Made by a program: the position numbers and the translations under genes. This document shows positions 1-8,878 of a stretch of DNA of 13,431 nucleotides, one piece after another; within the stretch, counting starts at the first letter, position 1, and every line of letters starts with the position of its first letter. Under the pieces are notes generated by a model. That model did not search any database. It was given only the letters and a program-made list of their open reading frames with translations, and had not been told where the DNA came from. The stretch comes from Bacteroides sp. CAG:770 (GTDB taxonomy: Bacteria; Bacteroidota; Bacteroidia; Bacteroidales; UBA932). The stretch covers positions 14,377 through 27,807 of the forward strand of contig FR890607.1 of the NCBI GenBank assembly GCA_000435075.1, given 5' to 3'.

Positions 1-40
1 GGAATGCCGTGCATAGGATAAGAATGTTTGGGGTTTTCAT
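1..40 (-). CDS. 5' end of a small secreted protein gene, running off the left edge
   Basis: On the minus strand an ATG at 40-38 opens a frame reading MKTPNILILCTAF before the window ends. This is a good start of a Sec signal peptide: a basic residue, then a hydrophobic core. A Bacteroidota -7 box lies upstream at 82-89 on the same strand, which supports this as a real gene start. Read across to the right edge through the shared octamer GGAATGCC, the frame continues into the partial minus-strand gene at 13230-13431. That gives a 77-residue product whose signal peptide would be cleaved near STDA/Q (residues 19-23). Taken alone, the left fragment is too short to assign a function. The continuity is seen directly in the sequence; that the two edges are physically joined is inference. 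Confidence 0.55.
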   Translation of the reverse strand, partial: MKTPNILILCTAF

Positions 41-81
41 GTGTGTTGTTTGCGTTTTTGTTGCAGTTTTATCCGCATTGA

Positions 82-89
82 CAAATCTA
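82..89 (-). promoter_or_regulatory. -7 promoter box (TAGATTTG) for the minus-strand secreted-protein gene
   Basis: The plus strand reads CAAATCTA, which is TAGATTTG on the minus strand and matches the Bacteroidota consensus TAnnTTTG. It lies 41 bases upstream of the ATG at 40-38, a normal leader length. I see no clear TTTG at the expected -33 position, so the promoter is only half supported. Confidence 0.4.
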
Positions 90-131
90 CGAAAAAAATT
101 GGAACTGCTCTACTGTAACGATGAAAATCTG

Positions 132-294
132 ATGTTTGCCAGTCTGGCATCGAACAGAAGGCAAACGGCATTCAGGCTGCGGGCGGATTTGCTTGACAGA
201 CTGAGAGTTAAGGGAAAGAAAGAAAACAGAAGCCGATAACCTCACCAAGGTTGATATGTCAAATTACGAATCGTTCTTAAAATCACTTGAATGA
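132..294 (+). pseudogene. Decayed antitoxin-like gene (RQTAFRL family), internally deleted and frameshifted
   Basis: From the ATG at 132 the frame reads MFASLASNRRQTAFRLRADL, continues to KKENRSR and stops at 237-239. The RQTAFRL..DLL.RL..KAK+ENRS pattern is the N-terminal half of a common Bacteroidales Arc/ribbon-helix-helix-like antitoxin-type protein, which normally continues with LNNYVE. Here that middle part is missing. A second frame then reads EADNLTKVDMSNYESFLKSLE and stops at 292-294, which resembles the usual C-terminus of the same family (VDMs.fe.FlkSi). Together the two pieces look like both ends of one gene, joined out of frame after loss of the middle. No partner toxin gene is visible. 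Family recognition is from memory of its motifs. The ribbon-helix-helix part may still be translated as a 35-residue peptide, but it is unlikely to be functional. Confidence 0.6.
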
Positions 295-362
295 AAGAGA
301 TCCTGAAAACAGTATGGGCTCTTTTTTTTATTCCACGAGCCATTATAATTCAATATTTTGCC

Positions 363-370
363 TATATTTG
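363..370 (+). promoter_or_regulatory. Candidate -7 box (TATATTTG) before the sigma-factor gene
   Basis: TATATTTG matches the Bacteroidota consensus TAnnTTTG and ends 23 bases before the ATG at 394. There is no TTTG at the expected distance upstream, although a TTTG lies closer at 357-360. If this is the promoter, transcription would start near 377, which excludes the upstream TTG (358) as start codon and supports ATG 394. Confidence 0.4.
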
Positions 371-393
371 CGGCCGTATCAAGAAAGAATGCA

Positions 394-951
394 ATGGCTG
401 ATGTGCAGAAGAACGAGATAGTCCGTTACCGAGATGGGGATCGAGTGGCCTTTGAGGCGCTTTACCAGAGGTATTGGCGTAAAGTGCTTTCTTTCACGCG
501 ACTGTACATCAAGGACTCTTATGAACAAGAAGAAGTTGTGCAGCAGGTGTTCATCAGACTATGGGAGAACCGGACAAAGGTCGATGCTAGCAAAGACTTT
601 GACGGATTCCTTTTCATTGTTACACGCAATCTCATATTCAACCGTGCGCGGCATTCCTTTACTGCCGAATCGCTTGCTGACTTCATCGACGGAGCCGGCC
701 CGGAGTTTTATCATGACATAGAGGGAGGTATTGATGCCGGATTTCTTCGTGAGGCTGTTGATCGACTTGTCACGGAATTGCCGCCGAGGCAGAGAGAGGC
801 CTTTGTTCTAAGCCGGCGTGACGGAATGTCCATAAGGGAGATTGCCGGAGTTATGGGAATAACAGAGAAGGGCGTGCAACGCAATATAAACCTCGCCCTA
901 AAGTTTCTTAAGACTAACCTGCCTCTCTTCCTCATATTCATAAATCTTTAA
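394..951 (+). CDS. ECF RNA polymerase sigma factor, Bacteroidales PUL type
   Basis: The protein has 185 residues. It would direct RNA polymerase to the promoters of this locus when released by the FecR protein encoded next. Region sigma-2 covers about residues 16-85 (FEALYQRYW, then QEEVVQQVFIRLWENR and the DNA-contacting FLFIVTRNLIFNRAR). Region sigma-4 covers about 118-172 and contains the helix-turn-helix MSIREIAGVMGITEKGVQRN. The hydrophobic tail FLKTNLPLFLIFINL is typical of the sigma-70 family expanded in Bacteroides PULs. I chose ATG 394, preceded by AAGAAAG at 381-387, over the in-frame TTG at 358, because the latter overlaps the likely -7 box. The length is normal for the family. A 101-base gap separates it from fecR. 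I see nothing odd in it. Confidence 0.93.
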   Translation: MADVQKNEIVRYRDGDRVAFEALYQRYWRKVLSFTRLYIKDSYEQEEVVQQVFIRLWENRTKVDASKDFDGFLFIVTRNLIFNRARHSFTAESLADFIDGAGPEFYHDIEGGIDAGFLREAVDRLVTELPPRQREAFVLSRRDGMSIREIAGVMGITEKGVQRNINLALKFLKTNLPLFLIFINL

Positions 952-1052
952 TTTTTTTCTTGAAAACTGCTGTTCCGATGTGGTGCAGCACTTTCTTTTT
1001 GTGTATTTATGTCTGTTTAGAACATTTGTATCAACTCCTTGATAGACATAAT

Positions 1053-1910
1053 ATGGATTTCGACGAATATACAAGAAAGCAATGGAACTCCGCTACTGTG
1101 GAAAACTCTGCTGACGAGGCTATCGGCAAGCGGGTGTGGAAGAATATTGACAGGCGTCTATTCCGTTACCGGACAATATGGAAATGGCTTGCCGGTGCTA
1201 TGGCGACGGCAGCCTGTCTCACTGCCTTTGGAATGTTCCTCTGGTCGGACAGAGATGCCGCGCAGAAAGAACTTGTCCCACAGCAGATTGTCTACTTGGC
1301 TGAGGCGAACGACTGTCTGGAGCTTCCTGACGGCTCACGTGTCTGGCTTGATGCCGGCAGTTCGGTCACCTATCCGGAGGATATGACGAATTCTCGCGTT
1401 GTCTCACTCTCCGGAAATGCTGTATTTGATGTGACTAAGAAGGAAAGTGGACAGAACTTCATCGTCAAGTTGTACGATTCTTACATCGAAGTGAAGGGCA
1501 CCTCATTCTCCGTGAACTGGAGTGGGGACGACATCGTTTATGTTACGCTTTATTCTGGTGCCGTTGATTTCGTCGCGGAGACAACCGGGCAGAAAGTCTC
1601 TCTCACTCCGTCAAACCGTCTTGCCTTCAGTCCGGCGGCTTCTACAATCAGCATGGCACCGTTTTTCAATGGGATTTCATGGAAAGACGGAAACTATATC
1701 ATAGAGAACGCATCGCTTGGAGACATTGTCGAATTTATCCGCTGGAACTGGTCAATTAATGTCACAACGGAACCATCAGTCGGGAACGGGCAGCGGGTGA
1801 ACGGCAAAATAATGCACTCAGAGACACCTGGAAGTGTGCTGGACAAACTCTGTTTCATGCTCAATCTTGATTATGACAAGAGCGGGGATAACTACCTGAT
1901 TCATAAATAA
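1053..1910 (+). CDS. FecR-family anti-sigma factor
   Basis: The protein has 285 residues and should sit in the inner membrane, holding the ECF sigma factor inactive until signalled by the outer-membrane transporter. Residues 1-42 form a short cytoplasmic part, and 43-64 (WKWLAGAMATAACLTAFGMF) form one transmembrane helix. The periplasmic FecR domain spans about 85-175 (LPDGSRVWLDAGSSVTYPED, then LSGNAVFDV and VKGTSFSV). A C-terminal DUF4974-like domain covers about 217-285 (IENASLGDIVEFIRWNWSIN). ATG 1053 gives the usual short N-terminus (MDFDEYTRKQW). An in-frame TTG at 960 would add 31 residues unlike the family and is rejected. It lies 32 bases before susC, which carries the matching STN domain, so the three genes form a complete trans-envelope signalling set. 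Confidence 0.92.
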   Translation: MDFDEYTRKQWNSATVENSADEAIGKRVWKNIDRRLFRYRTIWKWLAGAMATAACLTAFGMFLWSDRDAAQKELVPQQIVYLAEANDCLELPDGSRVWLDAGSSVTYPEDMTNSRVVSLSGNAVFDVTKKESGQNFIVKLYDSYIEVKGTSFSVNWSGDDIVYVTLYSGAVDFVAETTGQKVSLTPSNRLAFSPAASTISMAPFFNGISWKDGNYIIENASLGDIVEFIRWNWSINVTTEPSVGNGQRVNGKIMHSETPGSVLDKLCFMLNLDYDKSGDNYLIHK

Positions 1911-1942
1911 TCCAATATATTATTACTGATAACCTCAAAATT

Positions 1943-4900
1943 ATGACAGTAAAATCAAACCACATCCGCGTCCTCAGGGCGCTGGCTGTTGCCATTCTAT
2001 CGTTTGCCTCGTGCCTTGTGACAGCGGCACAGGTAAGTCTGCGAGGACAAATGACGGTGGAACAGGCAATCTTACAGATTCAGAAGGAGACTGACTATTC
2101 TTTCTTTTACAATTCTACTGACCTTATAGGAATTGGAAGCCGGAATATTAATGTCTCCGGAGCGATAGAGACGGTTCTTGAAAGTCTCTTTACTGGAACA
2201 GCAATCACATGGCGTGTCCAGAACAAGGAAATCGTGCTCAAGAAAAATTTCGGTGAGCAGAAGAAAGACGATGACAAACGCTCGGTGAAGGGAATTGTTA
2301 TTGATGAAGTGGACAGGACTCCGCTCATCGGGGCAACGGTTCTTGTCAAGGGCTCCGATAATGTCGCAATCACGGACATTGACGGAAAGTTCACAATTGA
2401 CGGCTGTGACAACAGCACGGTCCTTGACGTTTCGTATGTCGGTTATCACCCACGCGAATTCCGTGTCGGAAACCTCGGAGAGCTTGAGGTTACTCTTACT
2501 TCAGCCAATGAACTTGAAGGAGTCATAGTCGTTGGCGCCGGAACGCAGAAGAAGGTCTCCGTGACAGGTTCAATCGTCGCTATAAAGGGTGATGCTCTCA
2601 AGGCACCGTCCTCCTCCTTGACCAACAACCTCGCGGGGAAACTCTCAGGAGTTATAGCCGTCACCAATAGTGGTGAACCTGGTTCTTCCTCGCAGTTCTA
2701 CATACGTGGCATAAGCACATTCGGAGGTCGCTCCACGCCACTAATCCTTCTCGACGGCGTGGAAATCTCGGCCGGAGACCTCGACAACCTGCCGGCCGAG
2801 TCGATTGAGAACTTCTCCATTCTCAAGGATGCTTCGGCCACGGCGATTTACGGCGCGAGGGGAGCGAATGGAGTCATGATAATCACGACAAAGTCTGGAA
2901 AGGAAAACACAAAGGCGAAGGTTAACGCTTCCGTCGAGCAATCTTTCCTCCAACCTGTGAGAGTGGTAGAATATGCCAATGGACCGACTTACATGAAAAC
3001 CTACAATGAGGCGCTCTTGAGCCGAAATCAGTCGGCCACGCCTCGTTACAGCGAGGCGCAGATTGCCAATACCGCAAGCGGAATAAACCCGTATGTCTAT
3101 CCGAATGTCGACTGGTATGACCTGATGTTCAAGAAGTTCACGATGAGCCAGAGAGCGAATGTCAACATTTCGGGCGGCGGTTCAGCGCTGACATATTACA
3201 TGAGCCTTCAGATGAACCATGACGGTGGACTACTCAACACGCCGAAGGCATATTCCTATGACAACAACTACAACCGATGGGCATACACATTCCAGAACAA
3301 TATCGGCTACAAGATTACGCAATATACGAAGATTGACCTGAGGATGAACGCGCAGATTTCAAACATGAAGTCTCCGAACGTCAACTCCAGTGACATTTTC
3401 TACCAGATTTTCAAGAATACCCCAGTGTCTTTCCCCGCGACTTTCCCTGCCGAGGAGGGAGACAAGCATATCCGTTTCGGCTCAGCGATAATGTCTGCGG
3501 GACGTTACTACACGAACCCGTATGCGCATATGCTCAATACCTATAGGGAAAATCGGACCAACAAGCTGAACATTTCCCTTAACCTCGATCAGAAGTTCGA
3601 CTTCATCACCGAGGGACTCTCGCTCACGGCTCTCGTGAACTTCAACAACTACTCGCAGAACTATTTCACCCGGAGCCTCACCCCGTACTTCTATGCCGTC
3701 GATATGGCTAGCGTCTCGGAGGAGTTTCCTGAACAGTATAGTACGACAAAGCTTCAGGAGGGAACGGAGTACATCTCGCAATCGGACGTGACTCGCTATA
3801 GTGATAATGTATTCTACCTTGATGCGAGGCTCAACTATGCGCGCTCGTTCGGAAAACACAATGTGACGGCCATGGCGATGTACATGATGCGTCAGTACAT
3901 CAACTCCGTGCTTCCGCAGCGCAATCAGGGATTTTCCGGCCGTGCGACCTACGACTATGACAATCGTTACCTCGCCGAGTTTAACTTCGGCTACAATGGT
4001 ACGGAGCGTCTGGAGGCGGGTAAGCGCTATGAATTCTTTCCGGCGATGTCGCTCGGATGGGTGGCGAGCAACGAGAAATTCTGGACTCCTATAATCGATG
4101 TCGTGAACTATTTCAAGCTGAGGTCGTCATATGGACTTGTCGGAAGCGACGAGACCGGGCTCTACGCCGGCGCGCCTCATTATCTCTATCTCAGTAATGT
4201 CAACATGTATGGTGGAGGAAACTTCGAGTCGGGTGTCACCGGAGGCTTCAGTCAGCAGGGCCCTATGGTGAACTCGTATCCGGTTTCCAATGCCAGCTGG
4301 GAGAGGGCGACCGAGTTTGACATCGGCGTGGACCTTCAGCTTTTCAAACAGTTCAACTTCACATTCGACTGGTTCAGTAGCAAGCGCGACCGTATTCTTA
4401 TGAAGAGGGCATCGTTCCCGTCGGTGCTCGGCTATCAGAACGCGATTCCTTGGGCGAACGTCGGAAAGGTCGACAATATGGGCTTCGAGTTCAGCGCAAA
4501 TTGGACCAAACAGATAAACAAGGACTGGTTTGTAGACGCGAGGGTTAATTGGACATATTCGAAAAACAAGTATGTCTATGTAGACGAACCGGACTATCCT
4601 TACGTTTGGCAGACACAGACTGGAAAGCCGCTTGACGCGATGAGGGGATATATCGCTGACGGGCTCTTCGAAAGCCAGGCGGAGATTGACGCGAGCCCGG
4701 ACCAGAGCATCTTCGGCAGCACCATCATGCCTGGTGACATCCGCTACCGGGACATCAATGGTGATAACAAGATTACTGCCGAGGATCAGGTCATGCTCTC
4801 GCCTTACGGAAATATGCCGAGAATCCAGTACGGCTTCGGAATCAGCATGCAGTGGAAGGATCTCGACGTGAGTGTATTCTTCAACGGCTCCGCGAAGAGA

Positions 4901-5269
4901 AACATAATGCTCACAGGGATGTATCCATTCTGCGCGAACGATTCCAATGACAACAACCTGATGAAGTGGATTGCGGACAGTCACTGGAGCGAGGGCGCTG
5001 ACAACTCAAATGTCCTCTATCCTCGTCTCGGAACGCTTTCTACTCAAATTTCCAACAATAACCAGCCGAGCAGTTGGTGGATGAGGAATGGTAGTTTCCT
5101 CCGCTTCAAGACTCTGGAGATAGGCTACAGGCTAAAGTGGTTTAGACTTTATTTCAGTGCAGATAATCTTGCCGTGTGGTCGAAGTTCAAGTATTGGGAT
5201 CCGGAGCTCAGCTTCAATACCTACCCGCTCCAGCGGACATTTAACATCGGCCTGCAGTTCAATTTGTAA
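1943..5269 (+). CDS. susC: SusC/RagA-type TonB-dependent glycan transporter with STN signalling domain
   Basis: The protein has 1108 residues. It forms the outer-membrane barrel that imports oligosaccharides using TonB energy, with SusD as lid. Residues 1-29 are a signal peptide (cleavage near TAA/Q). About 31-100 is an STN domain (MTVEQAILQIQKETDYSFFY, then FTGTAITWRVQNKEIVL). About 113-195 is a carboxypeptidase-regulatory-like domain (GIVIDEVDRTPLIGATVLVK, TDIDGKF). The plug follows at about 200-318, with LPAESIENFSILKDASATAI and YGARGANGVMIITTKSG. The rest is the barrel, ending in FNIGLQFNL. A calcium-loop-like DINGDNKITAEDQ occurs in the C-terminal third. The STN domain is absent from many SusC proteins. 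Together with the adjacent sigma/FecR pair it marks this one as both transporter and transducer. The family is certain; the substrate is not shown by the sequence. Confidence 0.97.
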   Translation: MTVKSNHIRVLRALAVAILSFASCLVTAAQVSLRGQMTVEQAILQIQKETDYSFFYNSTDLIGIGSRNINVSGAIETVLESLFTGTAITWRVQNKEIVLKKNFGEQKKDDDKRSVKGIVIDEVDRTPLIGATVLVKGSDNVAITDIDGKFTIDGCDNSTVLDVSYVGYHPREFRVGNLGELEVTLTSANELEGVIVVGAGTQKKVSVTGSIVAIKGDALKAPSSSLTNNLAGKLSGVIAVTNSGEPGSSSQFYIRGISTFGGRSTPLILLDGVEISAGDLDNLPAESIENFSILKDASATAIYGARGANGVMIITTKSGKENTKAKVNASVEQSFLQPVRVVEYANGPTYMKTYNEALLSRNQSATPRYSEAQIANTASGINPYVYPNVDWYDLMFKKFTMSQRANVNISGGGSALTYYMSLQMNHDGGLLNTPKAYSYDNNYNRWAYTFQNNIGYKITQYTKIDLRMNAQISNMKSPNVNSSDIFYQIFKNTPVSFPATFPAEEGDKHIRFGSAIMSAGRYYTNPYAHMLNTYRENRTNKLNISLNLDQKFDFITEGLSLTALVNFNNYSQNYFTRSLTPYFYAVDMASVSEEFPEQYSTTKLQEGTEYISQSDVTRYSDNVFYLDARLNYARSFGKHNVTAMAMYMMRQYINSVLPQRNQGFSGRATYDYDNRYLAEFNFGYNGTERLEAGKRYEFFPAMSLGWVASNEKFWTPIIDVVNYFKLRSSYGLVGSDETGLYAGAPHYLYLSNVNMYGGGNFESGVTGGFSQQGPMVNSYPVSNASWERATEFDIGVDLQLFKQFNFTFDWFSSKRDRILMKRASFPSVLGYQNAIPWANVGKVDNMGFEFSANWTKQINKDWFVDARVNWTYSKNKYVYVDEPDYPYVWQTQTGKPLDAMRGYIADGLFESQAEIDASPDQSIFGSTIMPGDIRYRDINGDNKITAEDQVMLSPYGNMPRIQYGFGISMQWKDLDVSVFFNGSAKRNIMLTGMYPFCANDSNDNNLMKWIADSHWSEGADNSNVLYPRLGTLSTQISNNNQPSSWWMRNGSFLRFKTLEIGYRLKWFRLYFSADNLAVWSKFKYWDPELSFNTYPLQRTFNIGLQFNL

Positions 5270-5279
5270 AATCATAGTC

Positions 5280-7232
5280 ATGAAAATCAATATAAGAAGA
5301 ATATTGTCCGCGTTTGCGGTAATTGCCGTGGCTTCCTGCCGTTACCTTGATGTCGTTCCTCCGGAGCAGCCGGATCTCGATGACATGATGGTCGATGAAG
5401 CGACCACGACAAAGATGCTCTATTCCTGCTACTCCTATGCGCAGAATAATGCGAGCATGCAGCTTTCGTCAAACCTCGATATGCGTGCCGATGAATACGT
5501 AACCCCTCAGGAATGGGAAAACTACGGTTCAAGGGTACAGTGGGGTGCCATAACTCCGTCTTCCATAAACTGGGACAACGGATATGTTTGGAAAATATGG
5601 TATGACGGAATCGGCTACTGCAACCTTTTCCTCAAACTGATTGACGAACACAATCCACAGCTCAATCCGAACATGCGCGAGCAGTTCATCTGTGAGGTCA
5701 AGTTCCTCAAGGCCTACTACCATCTGCGACTTCTTTCGCTCTTCGGGCCGATTCCGATTGTTGACAAGTTCATCGATTCGAATGCGCCTAAGTCAGAATT
5801 TCCGGGACGTTCTCATTTTGACTACTGCGTGAAGTATATTTGTGACCTGTTTGACGAGGCTGCTGAAGGGCTGCCTATAAGTTATACAAACTCATCGTTT
5901 TACGGTCGCGCCACATCTGTCGCGTGTAAGGCTATGAAGGCGAGGGCGCTCGTACTTGCGGCATCTCCTCTGTGGAACGGAAGTTTTCCGGATAGGGCAT
6001 GGAAGAATATCGCGTATGATACTCCGGGCTACGGAAAGGAACTCGTGAGTCATGAGTTTGATAGGAAGAAATGGGAAAAGGCACGCGACGCCATGGCGGA
6101 GGCAGTCAAGGCTGCGGAGGCCGCTGGAGCGGAGTTGTTCTCGCTTGAGGATTCCGAGACTCTGCGCGAGAACCAGAAAATCGGTCTTCCTGTGATTCCG
6201 GGGCTTGGTTCGGACGCTGAGGCGGAGGCTTTTCGGAAGCAGGTAGTACTCATGAGATATGTGATGTGCTCCTCTCCGAATGACGGTAACAAAGAGACTG
6301 TCTGGGGATTTGTAGTGCAGGGCGGCTCCGATGACAACAGTACCTTTATGTCCTCTCTTCCTCATTGGGTGCTCAGAAACGATACTGGTGCTAATGTAGG
6401 TGGCTGGTGCGGACTCTCGCCGACACTCTACACCGTGGAGCATTTCTTCACTCAGAACGGCTTCCTTCCCGAAGACGATCCGTCTTTCTGGCCAGAATCG
6501 GAGTACCACACCTCCGCTGGGCTCACGAATCCTGACATAACGAAGATCAATGTCCGCCGCGAGCCGCGCTATTATGCCGCAATATCATTTGACGGAGACG
6601 AATATTCGACGAAGATTGCAGCGGGAAATCCGCTCTATTGTGAAATGAGGAACAACACGAAGACCGGTTATGACGCTGCCATTTGGGGCACGAGAAACTA
6701 TGTCGTGACGGGCTGGCTCAACAAGAAGTGGGTTCATCCGAACTTCCAGTATGCCGGTACGGGCTGGAGCAACAACTACGCCTCCTGTAAAACTCCTTTC
6801 CCGATTATCCGCCTTGCGGAGATGTATCTTTCGCTCGCTGAGTGCGAAGCGCAATGCGGCAACGATGCTGAGGCCATAGTTTATATGAACAAGGTACGCA
6901 AACGCGCAGGCATAACCCCGTGGACTGAGGCTCTGCTTGCGGAGAAGGGCAAGACCGCGCTTCAAGCCGTGATGGACGAGCGCTTTGTCGAGTGCTACCT
7001 TGAGGGATACCGTTACTACGACCTGCGTCGCTATCTTCAGGGACGCGAGAGGCTTTCCTCCGGCAATTGGAAAGGACTCAATGCAGTCCAGACCTCACCG
7101 TCCTTCGCCTCATTCAACGAAGTGGTTGATATAAGCCAGCCGTTCAGCTGGAACGACAGGATGCTCCTGCTGCCGGTCTCAAACAATGAGGTCTATTCCA
7201 ATCCTAACATGGTCCAGGCTCCTGGATATTGA
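5280..7232 (+). CDS. susD: SusD/RagB-type outer-membrane glycan-binding lipoprotein
   Basis: The protein has 650 residues. It caps the SusC barrel on the cell surface and binds the glycan before import. A lipoprotein signal ends in AVASC with the lipidated cysteine at residue 20, followed by RYLDVVPPEQP, the usual opening of mature SusD proteins. The N-terminal SusD-like and TPR region contains WKIWYDGIGYCNLFLKLI and VKFLKAYYHLRLLSLFGPIP. The C-terminal RagB region contains PFPIIRLAEMYLSLAECEAQ, YMNKVRKRAG and ERFVECYLEGYRYYDLRRY. ATG 5280 was chosen, 10 bases after the susC stop, because the longer in-frame opening reaches back into susC and would bury the lipobox. At 650 residues it is slightly longer than many SusD proteins. 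It is certainly co-transcribed with susC. Confidence 0.97.
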   Translation: MKINIRRILSAFAVIAVASCRYLDVVPPEQPDLDDMMVDEATTTKMLYSCYSYAQNNASMQLSSNLDMRADEYVTPQEWENYGSRVQWGAITPSSINWDNGYVWKIWYDGIGYCNLFLKLIDEHNPQLNPNMREQFICEVKFLKAYYHLRLLSLFGPIPIVDKFIDSNAPKSEFPGRSHFDYCVKYICDLFDEAAEGLPISYTNSSFYGRATSVACKAMKARALVLAASPLWNGSFPDRAWKNIAYDTPGYGKELVSHEFDRKKWEKARDAMAEAVKAAEAAGAELFSLEDSETLRENQKIGLPVIPGLGSDAEAEAFRKQVVLMRYVMCSSPNDGNKETVWGFVVQGGSDDNSTFMSSLPHWVLRNDTGANVGGWCGLSPTLYTVEHFFTQNGFLPEDDPSFWPESEYHTSAGLTNPDITKINVRREPRYYAAISFDGDEYSTKIAAGNPLYCEMRNNTKTGYDAAIWGTRNYVVTGWLNKKWVHPNFQYAGTGWSNNYASCKTPFPIIRLAEMYLSLAECEAQCGNDAEAIVYMNKVRKRAGITPWTEALLAEKGKTALQAVMDERFVECYLEGYRYYDLRRYLQGRERLSSGNWKGLNAVQTSPSFASFNEVVDISQPFSWNDRMLLLPVSNNEVYSNPNMVQAPGY

Positions 7233-7260
7233 TGAGAGAACATTGAAACGAATAACAGCG

Positions 7261-8793
7261 ATGAAAAGAATATTATTAGTAATCACCACATTATGCGCAC
7301 TGCTCCTCCTCTCCTGCAATGAGGACTACAAGCTCTTCCCAGATAAGTACAACCGCATCCTTTCGCTCAAGAACAGCGGTGTGAGGGAGCTGCGCAGCGG
7401 AAACACCGTCAAGGAATACAAGGACTCGATTCTTGTCCTCAAGGGCGGTGGCAACCCCGACAACGACGCATTCGCGAGGATTGAGGTCATGGAACTCGGA
7501 AAGGCGTGTGAGACTTTCGGGTATGAGGGCGGGAGCATTGAGATAATTGCTTCGGAGTCATATTCGATAAGTGGCGGGGACGACATTGTCCTCGAAGGCA
7601 GTACGCGCAGCCGCTATATCCCAATAACTTTCTCTCCCGAAAACATTTATCGTCAGGCCCTGAAAGCTAAGGGCAAGACACTTGTGCTTCCGGTGGTTCT
7701 CCGCAGTGAAACTGACACTGTGAACACCTCAAGCAGCACGATTCTCTGGAAGTTTGACATCAACGGGCCGAAGGTCGTCTGGCCGGACCTCTCCGACATC
7801 AGCGAGGAGATTTCTCTGAGGGAGATAGATTGTGACATAGAGGCCAAGGTCGAGTACAGCGAAAGCAATCTCTCCCCCTTTGTCGGAAAGATTGTTAGGG
7901 GAGGGCTTGAGACGCTGGTGGATGAGTACAACAGCAAGAATTCCACTTCCTACAAACTGCTTCCTGAGTCTTCGTGGTCTTTTGACGGTGTTGACGTCGA
8001 AGCCAAAAAGGAAATAGTGAAAGGCAGGCTGCATCTGAGCCGTGAAGGTCTGAACTCTGACGAGACCTATCTTCTTCCGCTAAAGTTTGACGCCGCCTCA
8101 TTCCCGGTCGGAGTCTCAGAGGAGGTCCGCTATCTTGTTGTTACCAATCCGAAGTATGTCTACCGTCCAGTTGACCGCAAGGACTGGAAACTCCTCTATG
8201 TCAATTCACAGGAACATTGGTATGGGGCAACGCTTGATTTGCAGTGGTTTGCCACTTATGCCTTTGACGGAAGACCGGAGACCACATGGGGAACGCAATG
8301 GAATGGTGACAGCTCCAATCCGTCATGGGATGACTATGAGTATGACCCTGCCGACAAGAACCTGCATTCGATTGTTCCTACTCTGTTCCAGGGAAATCGT
8401 GAGGTCCCTAATATCATTATGGTGATTGATCTAGGACGCGAATACAATCTCGGCGGCGCAGGAATCCTGCAATCGACCAAACCTCAGGAGCAGAAGGTTA
8501 AGAGATGCGAGGTTTATGCGGAGTCGGCCTTCGAATTTAAGACCGTGCGGGAAGGTGGCACCATCGCAAATTATAACACTCTCGATGAAGGAAATGATTG
8601 GAAGTTTTTCACTACCATCGAGGTGGACCGGCCGGTCAAGGAATATTGGTCGCATGTGCAGACAGCGGTGAAGGGGCGCTATGTGAAGATACGTCCGATT
8701 GAACTTTTCCCGGGTCTTGATCCGAAGGCCGTGAACATCGCCGAGTTCTATGTCAGCGAGCTTGTGTCCATCGATGGCTATCCGGTAAAATGA
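7261..8793 (+). CDS. Surface glycan-binding lipoprotein, tandem DUF1735 plus discoidin-like domain
   Basis: The protein has 510 residues and lies in the position of SusE/SGBP-B, 28 bases after susD. The lipobox is LLLLSC with cysteine 19, followed by NEDYKLFPDKYNRILSLKNS. Residues about 23-165 form a first DUF1735-type domain. About 168-300 form a second, with YNSKNSTSYKLLPESSW and the LPL strand near 272. The C-terminal part from about 305 looks like an F5/8 type C (discoidin, CBM32-like) jelly roll: FATYAFDGRPETTWGTQWNG, MVIDLGREYNLGGAGIL, and VKGRYVKIRPIELFPG near the end. Such proteins bind the PUL target on the cell surface, and galactose-containing ligands are common for discoidin-like modules. 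ATG 7261 gives a clean signal peptide; earlier in-frame starts overlap susD. The domain order is confident, the ligand is inferred. Confidence 0.88.
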   Translation: MKRILLVITTLCALLLLSCNEDYKLFPDKYNRILSLKNSGVRELRSGNTVKEYKDSILVLKGGGNPDNDAFARIEVMELGKACETFGYEGGSIEIIASESYSISGGDDIVLEGSTRSRYIPITFSPENIYRQALKAKGKTLVLPVVLRSETDTVNTSSSTILWKFDINGPKVVWPDLSDISEEISLREIDCDIEAKVEYSESNLSPFVGKIVRGGLETLVDEYNSKNSTSYKLLPESSWSFDGVDVEAKKEIVKGRLHLSREGLNSDETYLLPLKFDAASFPVGVSEEVRYLVVTNPKYVYRPVDRKDWKLLYVNSQEHWYGATLDLQWFATYAFDGRPETTWGTQWNGDSSNPSWDDYEYDPADKNLHSIVPTLFQGNREVPNIIMVIDLGREYNLGGAGILQSTKPQEQKVKRCEVYAESAFEFKTVREGGTIANYNTLDEGNDWKFFTTIEVDRPVKEYWSHVQTAVKGRYVKIRPIELFPGLDPKAVNIAEFYVSELVSIDGYPVK

Positions 8794-8878
8794 AAAAACC
8801 GAATAAAGTGCCTTTGATTGAGAAGAATAACACATAATAACATCTAATGTGGAATAATGCGAAAGAAGTAAACATACA

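Noticed and set aside
9..239. A 76-residue plus-strand protein from position 9
   Set aside because: Only the part after about 132 resembles a family. The first 40 codons overlap the likely minus-strand gene start and its promoter, so the long version is probably not real.
317..341. Possible terminator hairpin GGCTC ... GAGCC before the sigma gene
   Set aside because: The stem is only five pairs with a 14-15 base loop, and the T run is in the loop, not after the stem. It does not look like an intrinsic terminator.
960..1052. Upstream TTG start for the FecR gene, adding 31 residues
   Set aside because: The extra residues do not resemble the family, which normally begins shortly before the transmembrane helix as with ATG 1053.
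4127..4984. Long minus-strand open frame of 285 codons inside susC
   Set aside because: It lies wholly within a certain SusC barrel-coding region, has no recognisable domain, and its composition looks like the reverse reading of a coding sequence. The same holds for the frames at 5892-6509 and 10920-11546.
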